A DNA stretch of 64,000 nt from Aeromonas salmonicida subsp. salmonicida (GCF_001643305.1 NZ_LSGW01000046.1:62001-126000); one strand, 5' to 3'; counted from the stretch's first letter, positions 16,792-27,163 are shown. The notes: generated from the letters alone by a model not told the origin. A program made the numbers and translations.

Positions 16792-17847
16792 ATGACCCCG
16801 GATCAACAATTCAAGCGCTGGATAAAATGGGCCATGGGCGCCTTTATTCTGGCCTTTGGCTATTTTCTGCTGGCTGACATCAAGATGCCGCTCACCCCGC
16901 AAGCCATGGCTACCCGTGTCGTGACCAAGATGGCCCCCCAGGTCAGTGGCAAGGTGATACAGGTTGCTGTTGGCAACAACCAGCATGTCAAACAGGGGGA
17001 TCTGCTGTTCTCACTCGATCCCGCCCCGTTTGAACTGGCCGTCGAACAGGCCCGCCTCGCGCTGGCTCAGGCCGAGCAACAGAACCGCCAGCTCGACGCC
17101 ACCCTCAACGCCGCCGCCGCCGATTTCAGCTCGCTGCAAACCCAGACCTCCCTGAAGCTGCGGGAAGCGGAGCGTATCGACGCCCTCTATCGTCGCCACA
17201 TGGTCTCTGAGCAGCAAAAAGACGACGCCGACAGCGCATTTCGCACCGCCCAGGCCAACTTGTTGGCCAGCAAGGCCCGCATGACTCAGGCCCAGGTGAA
17301 CCGCGGTCTGCACGGTGACGACAACCTGCTGCTGCGCCAGGCTCGCAATCACCTGGCCCAGGCCGAGCTCAACCTCGCCTACAGTCAGGTGCACGCCAGC
17401 CAGGATGGCATCATCACCAACCTGCAACTCAAGCCGGGCAGCTTCGCCGCGGCGGGTGCGCCGCTGCTGGCGCTGGTCTCCGAGCAAGTAGACATCATCG
17501 CCGATTTTCGCGAGAAGAGTCTGCGCCACGTCAACACGGACAGCCAGGCACTGGTCGCCTTCGATGGCGAGCCGGGCAAGCTCTATCCAGCACGGGTCAC
17601 CAGCCTGGATGCCGGCGTCAGCGCCGGCCAGTTCGATGCCAACGGCCTGCTGGCCAGCCCCACCGAATCGGATCGCTGGGTCCGGGATGCCCAGCGCCTG
17701 CGCCTGCATCTGACCCTTGAGCAGTTGCCGGCACACCTGCCGGCTGGCGCCCGCGCCACAGTGCAACTGCTGCCGGACAACGCGCTAAGCGCGCTGTTTG
17801 CCCGCGGCCAGATCCGTCTGCTCAGCCTGTTGCACTATATCTACTAA
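16792..17847 (+). CDS. HlyD/EmrA-family periplasmic adaptor (membrane fusion) protein
   Basis: The 351-residue protein has one N-terminal membrane helix (about residues 13-33), a split biotinyl-lipoyl domain (MAPQVSGKVIQVAVGNNQHVKQGDLL at about 43-68 and the returning half ASQDGIITNLQLKPGSFA), a coiled-coil hairpin (about 75-190) and a beta-barrel domain. Adaptors of this type link an inner-membrane pump to an outer-membrane channel. Its partner is presumably the DUF2955 membrane protein that follows 10 bases later. The ATG at 16792 is used because it is next to a GAGAGA ribosome site and begins the native N-terminus; an upstream in-frame GTG at 16774 lies inside marR. Confidence 0.9.
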   Translation: MTPDQQFKRWIKWAMGAFILAFGYFLLADIKMPLTPQAMATRVVTKMAPQVSGKVIQVAVGNNQHVKQGDLLFSLDPAPFELAVEQARLALAQAEQQNRQLDATLNAAAADFSSLQTQTSLKLREAERIDALYRRHMVSEQQKDDADSAFRTAQANLLASKARMTQAQVNRGLHGDDNLLLRQARNHLAQAELNLAYSQVHASQDGIITNLQLKPGSFAAAGAPLLALVSEQVDIIADFREKSLRHVNTDSQALVAFDGEPGKLYPARVTSLDAGVSAGQFDANGLLASPTESDRWVRDAQRLRLHLTLEQLPAHLPAGARATVQLLPDNALSALFARGQIRLLSLLHYIY

Positions 17848-17857
17848 GGTGGCAGCG

Positions 17858-18886
17858 ATGAATCTGTGGCACAGGCCCCTCACCGCCAACGAGCTGCGTC
17901 AATGTCTGCGCATCGCCTTTGGCAGCACCACCGGCTTTTTGCTCTGCAAGTTGTTTGGCTGGAACTACGGCGTCTTCTACACAGTGACACCGGTATTGCT
18001 GCTGGGCATGGTGCCAGTGATGAACGGCCATGCGGCACGCCAGCTGATCGCTGCCGCCGTCATCTGCGGGGTGGAAGTCGGTCTGCTGGGCGGGCTGTTT
18101 GGCAGTCATCCCGGCCTGATGATCCCCATCGCCTTTTTGCTGTTTCTCTACCGTTTCGCCGCCATGTCACGGGGCAGCCTGTTTCTGTTCGGGGCCAACG
18201 GTGTGCTGAGTCTGAGCATAATGCTGCACTTTGCCAGCTACCCGCAGACCGATCTGAACGACCTCATCTTCAGCAACCTGTGGGCCAGCATACTGTCGGT
18301 ACTCATCGCCTACCTGATGACGGCGCTGATCCCGGATGTAGAGGAGCGGCCCAAGCCTGCGGCGGCCCCCAAGGCACCGCACCGGATGAGGCACGAGGCC
18401 CTGCTCGGAGCCAGCATAGCCACCCTCTCCTTCATAGTGTTCCAGATCTTCGACTTGCGTGACTCCATGTCTGCTCAGGCCACCACACTGCTGCTGCTGT
18501 TTCCCATGCACTGGAACGGGGCCTTGAGCTATGCCCGCAAACGGGCCATGGGCACACTGCTCGGCGTGAGCTTTGGTCTCGTCAGCCAGCTGGTACTCTA
18601 CGACTGGTCAGGTTTGCTGTTGCTGGTCGCCCCCATGCTCTGGCTCGGAGCCATGCTGTTCAGCTACGCCCATGTGAAGGAGGCCAGCGGCTCTGGCGTC
18701 GGCTTTGGCGCCCTCACCACTCTCGGCATCTTGTTTGGCCAGTACCTGACGCCGGGCAACGATCTGGTATTCAGCGCACTCTATCGAGTCAGCAGCATAT
18801 TGTTTGCCATCGTTGCCACCCTGCTGGCCTGCTATCTCATTCACCGACTGCTTAACCGTTTCGAGGCCACTCGTTTCGGCTATTGA
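17858..18886 (+). CDS. DUF2955/FUSC-like inner-membrane transport protein
   Basis: The 342-residue protein has about ten hydrophobic segments in two blocks split by a cytoplasmic loop (about residues 155-180: DVEERPKPAAAPKAPHRMRH). This is the DUF2955 arrangement, related to FUSC/AaeB aromatic-acid efflux proteins. Members are nearly always encoded next to a HlyD adaptor, as here, so it is probably the pump component of a MarR-controlled efflux system. The exported compound is unknown. Start ATG 17858 follows GGTGGCAGCG. A terminator follows at 18921. Confidence 0.85.
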   Translation: MNLWHRPLTANELRQCLRIAFGSTTGFLLCKLFGWNYGVFYTVTPVLLLGMVPVMNGHAARQLIAAAVICGVEVGLLGGLFGSHPGLMIPIAFLLFLYRFAAMSRGSLFLFGANGVLSLSIMLHFASYPQTDLNDLIFSNLWASILSVLIAYLMTALIPDVEERPKPAAAPKAPHRMRHEALLGASIATLSFIVFQIFDLRDSMSAQATTLLLLFPMHWNGALSYARKRAMGTLLGVSFGLVSQLVLYDWSGLLLLVAPMLWLGAMLFSYAHVKEASGSGVGFGALTTLGILFGQYLTPGNDLVFSALYRVSSILFAIVATLLACYLIHRLLNRFEATRFGY

Positions 18887-18920
18887 CCCCCTGTTGTTAG
18901 CTCAAGGATGTGCTGCTTTT

Positions 18921-18951
18921 CGCCCCGTTATGCCTACCGGGGCGTTTTTTT
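18921..18951 (+). terminator. Terminator of the marR efflux operon
   Basis: Stem CGCCCCG / CGGGGCG with a 10-base loop, followed by seven T residues. Confidence 0.9.
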
Positions 18952-19041
18952 GTCTGCATTTTGCAAGCAGGCCCCGCGGGTCTTGTGACTGCAGCCACTA
19001 TGCTTGCAAGAGCCGTTCGCAATAGCAGCAGGAGACACACA

Positions 19042-19800
19042 ATGGCACGAGTACCCGGAAGCTGGCTGGCGTTTGGTCTTTTGCTCGGGATGAGCAGCGT
19101 CTGGGCCAATCCAGTGCTTGTCGCAGCCGAAGATGACTGGGCCCCCTATTGCGCGCTGGACAAGGAGAGCGGCCAACCACAGGGGTTGGCACCGGCCTTG
19201 GTGAAAGCGGTGTTCGCCATCGAGGGCATAGCGCTTGAGTTTCGTACCATTCTCTTCGCCCGCTGCATGCACGAAGCCAAGAGCGACAAGGTGCTGGCTT
19301 GTTTCAATGCCACCATCACAGAGGAGAACCGCTATCAGTACCACTGGCACGAGACCCCCATGTTCGAGGAGGATCTCGCCATCTTCGCCCTCGCAGGCGG
19401 CGGGCACCATGACCTCAAACTCACCGCCCTGGAGGGCAAGACGGTGGGCATTACCCTGGGTTACACCTATCCCACCGATTTCATGGATAACCCCAGGATC
19501 ACCCGCTTTCAGGCCAAATCAGATGCCCAGATCATAGAGATGCTGGTACGCGGACGGGTCGACTACATACTGATGAACGAGATGCCTGGCTATCTCAAGA
19601 TCCAGCAGAAAGCACTGACCGGCCGTGTCGTCAAGGTAGGCAAGATCTCCACCGATGGCTTCTGGCTCGCCTTCTCCCGTGCCCATCCCCAGGGAGAAGC
19701 CATGGCAAAACGCTTCGAGGAAGGGCTGCAAAAGATCAAGAACAACGGCACCTATGAGACGCTGGTACGCGACTTTGAGCACAGCCTGGGCCTGCATTGA
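19042..19800 (+). CDS. Periplasmic solute-binding protein (family 3 type)
   Basis: The 252-residue protein begins with a Sec signal peptide (cleavage near VWAN-P, residue 22) and has the two-lobe amino-acid-binding fold: AAEDDWAPYCALDKESGQPQ, the hinge region GKTVGITLGYTYP, and the C-terminal EEGLQKIKNNGTYETLVRDF. No permease or ATPase gene is adjacent, so it may act with a distant transporter or as a stand-alone sensor-like protein, as is common for such genes in Aeromonas, Vibrio and Shewanella. The ligand cannot be predicted. The ATG at 19042 follows AGGAGA. Confidence 0.82.
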   Translation: MARVPGSWLAFGLLLGMSSVWANPVLVAAEDDWAPYCALDKESGQPQGLAPALVKAVFAIEGIALEFRTILFARCMHEAKSDKVLACFNATITEENRYQYHWHETPMFEEDLAIFALAGGGHHDLKLTALEGKTVGITLGYTYPTDFMDNPRITRFQAKSDAQIIEMLVRGRVDYILMNEMPGYLKIQQKALTGRVVKVGKISTDGFWLAFSRAHPQGEAMAKRFEEGLQKIKNNGTYETLVRDFEHSLGLH

Positions 19801-19923
19801 ATGTATTTCGCCCCCTGTGCGCCGCCTCAGGACGCATATAGACGCAATAGAGACAATTGAGCATTGAACCTTCTCCTCAACCTGTTAGGCTCGAGCCCGG
19901 ATGACACCGATGGAGAATTCAAG

Positions 19924-20283
19924 ATGAAACACGCCAATATATTCTTGCTGGGCATCACGACCCTGGCTCTGCTGAGCGGTTGCGAACGCGGAGCCTCCAC
20001 ATTGAGCGTGACCGGCGGCGAGCCCATCACCTATCAGTGCGAGCAGAACAAGAAGGTGCAAGTGAGCTACTTTGCCCTCTCCGACCAGAGCCTGAATTTC
20101 ATCAAACTGGCACTGCCAGATGGCAAGGATTACACGCTGCCACAAACCATTTCAGCCTCCGGCGCCCGCTATACTGATGAGCATGAGGCCGTCTGGTGGA
20201 ACAAGGGGAATGAAGGCTTCGTCGAAATGCGCGACAAGAACGGCGAGTGGCAGAGCGTCTACAACGACTGCAAACAGCAGTAA
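19924..20283 (+). CDS. MliC-family lipoprotein, C-type lysozyme inhibitor-like
   Basis: The 119-residue protein has a lipoprotein signal peptide ending LLSGC (Cys20) and a single MliC/PliC domain: PITYQCEQNKKVQVSY at the first strand, then SGARYTDEHEAVWWNKGNEGF, which carries the conserved Ser and the W-x-K-G-x loop used to block lysozyme active sites. A second conserved Cys near the C-terminus (NDCKQQ) would pair with the first. Such proteins protect the cell wall from host C-type lysozyme at the periplasmic face of the envelope. It is a single-gene unit with its own terminator. Confidence 0.85.
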   Translation: MKHANIFLLGITTLALLSGCERGASTLSVTGGEPITYQCEQNKKVQVSYFALSDQSLNFIKLALPDGKDYTLPQTISASGARYTDEHEAVWWNKGNEGFVEMRDKNGEWQSVYNDCKQQ

Positions 20284-20285
20284 TG

Positions 20286-20312
20286 AAAAATCCCGGCCTG
20301 GCCGGGATTTTG
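20286..20312 (+). terminator. Terminator of the MliC-like gene
   Basis: AAATCCCGGC / GCCGGGATTT hairpin with a short loop, directly after the stop codon. Confidence 0.9.
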
Positions 20313-20386
20313 CTATTTAACCTCTGTATCCAGACAAGAGACCATCTGCACAGCGATGGTGTGCAACTTGTGTCCGTTTTCCTCGT

Positions 20387-20523
20387 TCAGCCACGCTTGT
20401 CGCTGATCACCAGCCAGAGCGCATGCACCATACCTGGCAAAAGTGCAGGCTGAAGCCTACCTGGATAAAGGCGCATACCGGAGGCAAAAAGATGGCCAGC
20501 AGTATCTTGAGCAGATTGTTCAT
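20387..20523 (-). pseudogene. Pmp3/YqaE-family small membrane protein with an internal deletion
   Basis: The start (ATG 20523) reads MNNLLKILLAIFLPPVCAFI then QVGFSLHF, an exact match to the N-terminal half of the 52-60 residue Pmp3/YqaE/UPF0057 family. The C-terminal half is present downstream but in another frame: LPGMVHALWLVISDKRG to the stop at 20387. The family's central WxNxxLTLLGW stretch between the two is missing, so a deletion of about 30 bases that is not a multiple of three has joined the halves at about 20433-20440. The current frame ends at 20407 after 38 residues. The family consists of two-helix membrane peptides linked to stress and membrane potential. Confidence 0.82.
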
Positions 20524-20623
20524 CTCGCACTTCCTCGTCAAAGATGTTTCACGGTTCGGGATGAACTCACCATAAACAGCCTTGACCTCAACTGCAAACG
20601 AAACAAGGGCCCACTCGCGGCTC

Positions 20624-21136
20624 TCACACCTGAGTCAAACAGGGGATCCGCTCCCCCAACTGCTCGCGCCAGACTTTGAGGTCGTGGATCTGCTGGTTGC
20701 TGCTACCACGCCAGAGCAGACCGGGATCTGCCAGCGCCTTCTCGAACTTGCCATCCACCAGCACGTCCAGCAGGGCGACCAGCTCGCGCTGGGCCTCTGA
20801 CAGTTCGCCGAGCAGATAGCCGGTCCAGCACCAGATGTCCTTGCCGGGGCACTCGGCCCGCACCCGCTTCACCAACGCCAGCACCTGGGGCACGTTGGCG
20901 GGGTGGAGCGGATCGCCGCCGGAGAGCGACAGACCACGCCGTTTGATGCGCGTGTCGTTGAGATCCTGGATGATGCGATCGCACATGGCCTCATCAAACG
21001 GCTTGCCGCCATCGAGCCGCCAGGTGCTCTGGTTGTAGCAACCCGGACACTGATGCTCGCAACCCGACACAAACAGGGTGGCGCGGGTGCCGGGCCCGTT
21101 GATCACATCGACCGGGTAGTATTGGTGGTAGTGCAT
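20624..21136 (-). CDS. nrdG: Anaerobic ribonucleotide reductase-activating protein
   Basis: The 170-residue radical-SAM enzyme has the CxxxCxxC cluster motif in FVSGCEHQCPGCYN, the SAM-binding GGDP segment in LSLSGGDPLHPAN and the expected small size. It uses a 4Fe-4S cluster and S-adenosylmethionine to place the glycyl radical on NrdD. It lies downstream of nrdD in the same direction, separated by a small unknown gene whose stop is 2 bases before the nrdG start, indicating translational coupling. The C-terminal tail is slightly longer than in E. coli NrdG (154 residues). Confidence 0.95.
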   Translation of the reverse strand: MHYHQYYPVDVINGPGTRATLFVSGCEHQCPGCYNQSTWRLDGGKPFDEAMCDRIIQDLNDTRIKRRGLSLSGGDPLHPANVPQVLALVKRVRAECPGKDIWCWTGYLLGELSEAQRELVALLDVLVDGKFEKALADPGLLWRGSSNQQIHDLKVWREQLGERIPCLTQV

Positions 21137-21138
21137 TC

Positions 21139-21414
21139 TTAGAGATTCTTTGTGAATTGAAGGTAATCCAATACATTCCGCATAAAACCTACCCTCTCAC
21201 AGGCAAGTCTTTGGAAATCGTCATCTTCACGACGGTCCAAGATAAACAGAATTTTTTCCCGAAGAAGAGCTTCATCAAGCTCGTAACCATGTTCTTCAAC
21301 ATAGGCATGAATAAAGCGATAGAAGACTCTAGTGTCGCTGTCATGACCTTCATGCCAAGAGTCTAGACTGACCCATTGCTGTAATAACTGCTCCGACATT
21401 GGCTTCAGAAACAT
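21139..21414 (-). CDS. Unknown small protein between nrdD and nrdG
   Basis: The 91-residue protein starts MFLKPMSEQLLQQWVSLDSW and ends VLDYLQFTKNL. It is acidic, rich in Glu, Asp, Phe, Tyr and Leu, predicted helical, with no membrane segment, signal peptide or cysteine pair. The start ATG 21414 has GAGGGA seven bases upstream, better than a longer TTG option. It is flanked by nrdD (54 bases away, with a hairpin between) and nrdG (2 bases away), so it must be cotranscribed with nrdG. Its base composition is lower in GC than its neighbours. I do not recognise the family; a role in anaerobic ribonucleotide reductase is only implied by position. Confidence 0.75.
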   Translation of the reverse strand: MFLKPMSEQLLQQWVSLDSWHEGHDSDTRVFYRFIHAYVEEHGYELDEALLREKILFILDRREDDDFQRLACERVGFMRNVLDYLQFTKNL

Positions 21415-21430
21415 TTCACATTCCCTCAAA

Positions 21431-21461
21431 GAGAGACTCCCTGCTACACAGGGAGTCTCTC
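21431..21461 (-). terminator. Perfect hairpin between nrdD and the downstream small gene
   Basis: GAGAGACTCCCTG / CAGGGAGTCTCTC, a 13-bp perfect stem with a 5-base loop, lies just after the nrdD stop and directly before the ribosome site of the next gene. The T run on the minus strand is weak (CTCTTTGAG), so it may be a partial terminator or an mRNA-stabilising hairpin that lowers expression of the two downstream genes relative to nrdD. Confidence 0.65.
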
Positions 21462-21468
21462 TATCGAT

Positions 21469-23586
21469 TCACATATGCTTGACGCGGCGTTTCACTTCTT
21501 CCTGCTTGCCCGCATTGAAAGGGCGCGCATCCGGGCTGCCGAGGTAGCCGCAGACACGGCGGGTCACAGACACCTTGGCCGGATCGTGGTTGCCACAGCG
21601 CGGGCAGGTGAAGCCCTTGGAGGTGCACTCGAACTCGCCGGTGAAGCCGCAGTCATAGCACTCGTCAATGGGCGTGTTGGTGCCGTAGTAGGGCACCTTG
21701 TCATAGCTGTAGTCCCAGACGTTTTCGAGCGCTTCCAGGTTGTGCTGGATATTGGGGTACTCGCCGTAGCAGATGAAACCGCCGCTGGCGATGGGCGGAT
21801 AGGGCACCTCGAAGTCCAGCTTGTCGTACGGGTTGACCTGCTTCTCCACGTCGAGGTGGAAGCTGTTGGTGTAGTAACCCTTGTCGGTCACGCCAGCCAC
21901 CACACCAAACTCCTTGGCATCGATGCGGCAGAAACGGGTGCAGAGGTTCTCACTCGGGGTGGAGTAGAGACTGAAACCGTAGCCTGTCTCCTCTTTCCAC
22001 TCGTCGGTGGCCGCCTTGAGCCGCGCTATGATGGCGACGGCCTTCTGGCGCAAGGTATCGCTGTCGAACAGATGGACATCGGTGCCAAACAGGGCGTTGA
22101 TGGTTTCGTGTACCCCGATATAGCCGAGCGAGATGGAGGCACGACCGTGCTTGAAGATCTCGCTGACGTTGTCGTCGGCCTTGAGCCGCACGCCACAGGC
22201 CCCTTCCATATAGAGGATCGGCGCGACCCGCGCCTTGACGCCATCCAGCCGCTCGATGCGATACATGAGCGCCTTTTTGGCAACTCGCAGGGCGGCATCC
22301 AGACGATCCCAAAAGTCCGCCTCATCACGGGATTTCAGGGCAATGCGCGGCAGGTTGAGGCTGACCACCCCTATGTTGTTGCGCCCTTCGTGGATCAGCT
22401 CGCCATTTTCCTCATAAGCCCCGAGGAAGGAGCGACAGCCCATAGGCGTCTTGAAGGAACCGGTCACCTTGACCACCTGGTCGTAGTTGAGGATGTCCGG
22501 ATACATGCGCTTGGAAGCACACTCCAGCGCCAGCTGCTTGATGTCGTAGTTGGGATCGCCCTGCTTGTGGTTGAGACCATCCTTGATGGCGAACACCAGT
22601 TTCGGGAACACGGCGGTCTTTCTGTTCTTGCCAAGGCCGGCGATGCGGTTGCTGAGGATGGCGCCCTGTATCATGCGGGACTCCCAGCTGTCGCCAAGGC
22701 CGAAGCCGAAAGTAACGAAGGGAGTCTGGCCGTTGGCGGTGTGCAAGGTATTGACCTCGTACTCCAGCGACTGGAAGGCGTCGTAGCACTCCTTCTCGGT
22801 ACGGGCCATGGCGTAGGCGTCCACATCCTTGATCACCCACTCCTCGGCCACTTCCCTGTGTTTCTGCCAACTGATGGTTACATAGGGGGCAAGCACCTCG
22901 TCGATGCGATTGATGGTGGTGCCGCCATAGATGTGGCTCGCCACCTGGGCGATGATCTGGGCGGTCACGGCGGTGGCCGTGCTGATGGATTTGGGGGTGT
23001 CTATCTCGGCATTGCCCATCTTGAAGCCGTGGGTCAGCATCCCCTTCAGGTCGATCAGCATGCAGTTGAACATGGGGAAGAAGGGAGAGTAGTCGAGATC
23101 GTGGAAGTGCAGATCGCCGCTCTCATGAGCCTGCACCACGTCGCGGGGCAGCATGTGGCTGGTGGCGTAATGCTTGGCGACGATACCGGCCAGCAGATCG
23201 CGCTGGGTCGGGATCACCTTGGAATCCTTGTTGGCGTTCTCGTTGAGCAGGGCCGCGTTGGTCTGCTCCACCAGGCCACGGATCTCCTGAGCCAACCGGC
23301 CGCGGGCCTCGCGAGCCTGATCCCGGTCGTGACGATACTCGATATAGGCACGGGCGATGGCCTTGTCGTCGGAAGCCATCAGATGGTTCTCGACCCGGTT
23401 CTGGATCTCGTGGATATCCACCTCGCCACGCCCTTCCAGCTCCTGAGTAACGGCGGCGGCAACGCGCTCACCCAGGGTCGGATTGGCCTGACTGACCGCC
23501 TCTGCCGCTCGGCCCACTGCCTCGGCAATCAGCTGGGCATTGAATGGTGCGCGACATCCATCACGTTTGATCACAACCGGTTTCAT
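21469..23586 (-). CDS. nrdD: Anaerobic ribonucleoside-triphosphate reductase
   Basis: The 705-residue class III reductase matches NrdD. It has an N-terminal ATP-cone (VVIKRDGCRAPFNAQLIAEA at the start), the catalytic region with the cysteine of GACGVRL, a C-terminal zinc site with CYDCG and CPRCG, and the glycyl radical motif RVCGYLGSP near the end. It reduces ribonucleoside triphosphates to deoxy forms without oxygen, using formate. The ATG at 23586 matches the conserved N-terminus; the 53-residue upstream extension is non-conserved leader. Two NrdR boxes and a palindrome lie upstream. NrdG, its activase, is encoded downstream. Confidence 0.97.
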   Translation of the reverse strand: MKPVVIKRDGCRAPFNAQLIAEAVGRAAEAVSQANPTLGERVAAAVTQELEGRGEVDIHEIQNRVENHLMASDDKAIARAYIEYRHDRDQAREARGRLAQEIRGLVEQTNAALLNENANKDSKVIPTQRDLLAGIVAKHYATSHMLPRDVVQAHESGDLHFHDLDYSPFFPMFNCMLIDLKGMLTHGFKMGNAEIDTPKSISTATAVTAQIIAQVASHIYGGTTINRIDEVLAPYVTISWQKHREVAEEWVIKDVDAYAMARTEKECYDAFQSLEYEVNTLHTANGQTPFVTFGFGLGDSWESRMIQGAILSNRIAGLGKNRKTAVFPKLVFAIKDGLNHKQGDPNYDIKQLALECASKRMYPDILNYDQVVKVTGSFKTPMGCRSFLGAYEENGELIHEGRNNIGVVSLNLPRIALKSRDEADFWDRLDAALRVAKKALMYRIERLDGVKARVAPILYMEGACGVRLKADDNVSEIFKHGRASISLGYIGVHETINALFGTDVHLFDSDTLRQKAVAIIARLKAATDEWKEETGYGFSLYSTPSENLCTRFCRIDAKEFGVVAGVTDKGYYTNSFHLDVEKQVNPYDKLDFEVPYPPIASGGFICYGEYPNIQHNLEALENVWDYSYDKVPYYGTNTPIDECYDCGFTGEFECTSKGFTCPRCGNHDPAKVSVTRRVCGYLGSPDARPFNAGKQEEVKRRVKHM

Positions 23587-23678
23587 GCGTTTTCCCCGTT
23601 TAAAAGGCCAGGCTATCGCCTTCGGCTTACCCTTGTTTGGTGCCCTTCTCCACGCCTCGTCCTGGGCGCAAATAAATT

Positions 23679-23705
23679 CAGCCTTGGCTTGACAAGCCAA
23701 GGCTG
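23679..23705. promoter_or_regulatory. Perfect 13-bp palindrome in the nrdD leader
   Basis: CAGCCTTGGCTTG (23679-23691) and its reverse complement (23693-23705) are separated by one base. It lies between the NrdR boxes and the nrdD start. On the minus strand it is followed by AATTTATTTG, so it could be a leader hairpin or attenuator, or a dimeric protein operator. Function is unknown. Confidence 0.6.
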
Positions 23706-23741
23706 ACGATGAGAAGAGAACAGCTTGTACACAGCTTAACA

Positions 23742-23788
23742 ACACAACATATAGGTGTTTTATATGAATACATCCCTATATGTGGTGT
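23742..23788 (-). promoter_or_regulatory. Two NrdR boxes upstream of nrdD
   Basis: Two 16-bp sites, starting ACACAACATATAGG at 23742 and ending CTATATGTGGTGT at 23788, each match about 12 of 16 positions of the NrdR consensus (acaCwAtATaTwGtgt). Their starts are 31 bases apart, the spacing that places two NrdR dimers on the same DNA face. NrdR is the ATP/dATP-sensing repressor of ribonucleotide reductase genes. Confidence 0.85.
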
Positions 23789-24029
23789 CTATTAGGCACC
23801 AAAGCGCAGCCTCATTTCTTGATCCAGAACAGGTTTTGAGGCGAGTGGCACAGTTCCCGACCAGTGAAAAACAGCCCCATACAAGGCTATTCTCAAGCCT
23901 GGTGCGGGCTGGCGTTCGACGGGACAGTGACAGAAAAAAATCCCCTCCTGCGACAGTGGCTGACGAGGACACGTCTGGCGTAAAACAGGCATAATGAGTG
24001 GAATATCATTGCCATCGACGGGACCCGAT

Positions 24030-25001
24030 ATGGCCAAGACCCTGCTACTGCTGCTGTGCCTCCTGCCCTGCCGGTTGTGGGCGGCCGAGATCCTGGTGAT
24101 CAGCAGCTATCACGCCGAATACCTGTGGGATCAGAGTTACAACGCCAGCCTGCAAACCCATCTGAACGGCAAGCACCACATCAGCCACTTCTACATGGAT
24201 ACCAAGCGCCGCCCCCATGACGAGTTCGACCTGATGGCCGAGCAGGCACTGGCCTTCTACCGGCAGCTCAAGCCCGATCTGGTGGTGCTCGGCGACGACA
24301 ACGCCATCAACTATCTGGCCAACGAGATCGCCTCCCTCGGTACGCCCGTGGTGTTTCTCGGCATGAACGAAAACCCGCGCCACAAGGGACTGGTCGGCCA
24401 TCCCAAAGTCACGGGCGTGCTGGAGCGCCCCCTGCTCAAACGCAACATCAGCGAAATGAGTCAGCTGATGGGCGGCATCAAGAAGGCGCTGGTGCTGTTT
24501 GATTCCAGCAACGTGGCGCTCACCGCCATTGAAGATGAATTCAAGACCCAGACCGATCTGCGGGTCGGCCATACCCGGGTCAACAGCCAGCTCATCGGCG
24601 ATTACAGCCTCTGGCAGGAGGCTGTGCTCAACGCCAAAAAAAATGGCTACGACGCCATCTTCATCGGTCTCTACCACACGCTGGTGGACGATACAGGCAA
24701 ACATGTGAGCGAACAGACAGTCCTGGCCTGGGCCAGTGTGCACAGCCCTGTGCCCCTGTTCTGCTTCTGGGAGTTTTCGGTGGGTACGGGCAAGGCCATA
24801 GGTGGCCTGGTGCTGGATGGCCGCGATCAGGGAGCGAAAGCAGCAGAGCTCGTCAACGCCATACTGGCGGGAGCCCAGCCCAGAATGCTGGCCCCCCGTG
24901 CCGCCGTGCGGGGCGAGTATGTGTTCAGCAAGCAGGAGCTGGCCCGCTGGCAGCTGACGGTGCCAGAGAAGTGGCAAGGCAAAACCCAGTGGCGCGACTA
25001 A
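24030..25001 (+). CDS. ABC-type substrate-binding-like periplasmic protein
   Basis: The 323-residue protein has a Sec signal peptide (LLLLLCLLPCRLWAAE, cleavage near residue 19) and a two-lobe periplasmic binding fold of the type-I class: EILVISSYHAEYLWDQSYN, GDDNAINYLANE, GTPVVFLGMNENPRHK and AVRGEYVFSKQELARW. It resembles the PF04392-type binding proteins and the sensor domains of some Shewanella/Vibrio signalling proteins. No transporter genes flank it. The ligand is unknown. Start ATG 24030 begins the signal peptide; an upstream in-frame ATG at 23994 would add twelve non-signal residues. Confidence 0.78.
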   Translation: MAKTLLLLLCLLPCRLWAAEILVISSYHAEYLWDQSYNASLQTHLNGKHHISHFYMDTKRRPHDEFDLMAEQALAFYRQLKPDLVVLGDDNAINYLANEIASLGTPVVFLGMNENPRHKGLVGHPKVTGVLERPLLKRNISEMSQLMGGIKKALVLFDSSNVALTAIEDEFKTQTDLRVGHTRVNSQLIGDYSLWQEAVLNAKKNGYDAIFIGLYHTLVDDTGKHVSEQTVLAWASVHSPVPLFCFWEFSVGTGKAIGGLVLDGRDQGAKAAELVNAILAGAQPRMLAPRAAVRGEYVFSKQELARWQLTVPEKWQGKTQWRD

Positions 25002-25009
25002 CGCCCTGA

Positions 25010-25047
25010 AACAACAAACCCGGCTGGATGGCCGGGTTTGTTGTTTT
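25010..25047. terminator. Terminator between converging genes
   Basis: AACAACAAACCCGGC / GCCGGGTTTGTTGTT forms a long perfect stem followed by TT on the plus strand. It serves the binding-protein gene and probably ligA from the other side. Confidence 0.85.
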
Positions 25048-25068
25048 CAGTGTATCGTCATCGCCAGA

Positions 25069-27096
<2,028 letters not shown>

Positions 27097-27106
27097 TTAA
27101 CCGCAC

Positions 27107-27140
27107 AAACAAAAATGCGGCACCTGGGTACCGCACTTTT
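27107..27140 (-). terminator. Terminator between zipA and ligA
   Basis: On the minus strand AAAAGTGCGGTACC pairs with the GGTGCCGCATTTTT segment and is followed by TTTTTGTTTG. Confidence 0.85.
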
Positions 27141-27163
27141 GATGTATTCGACCCCGTGGAGTC

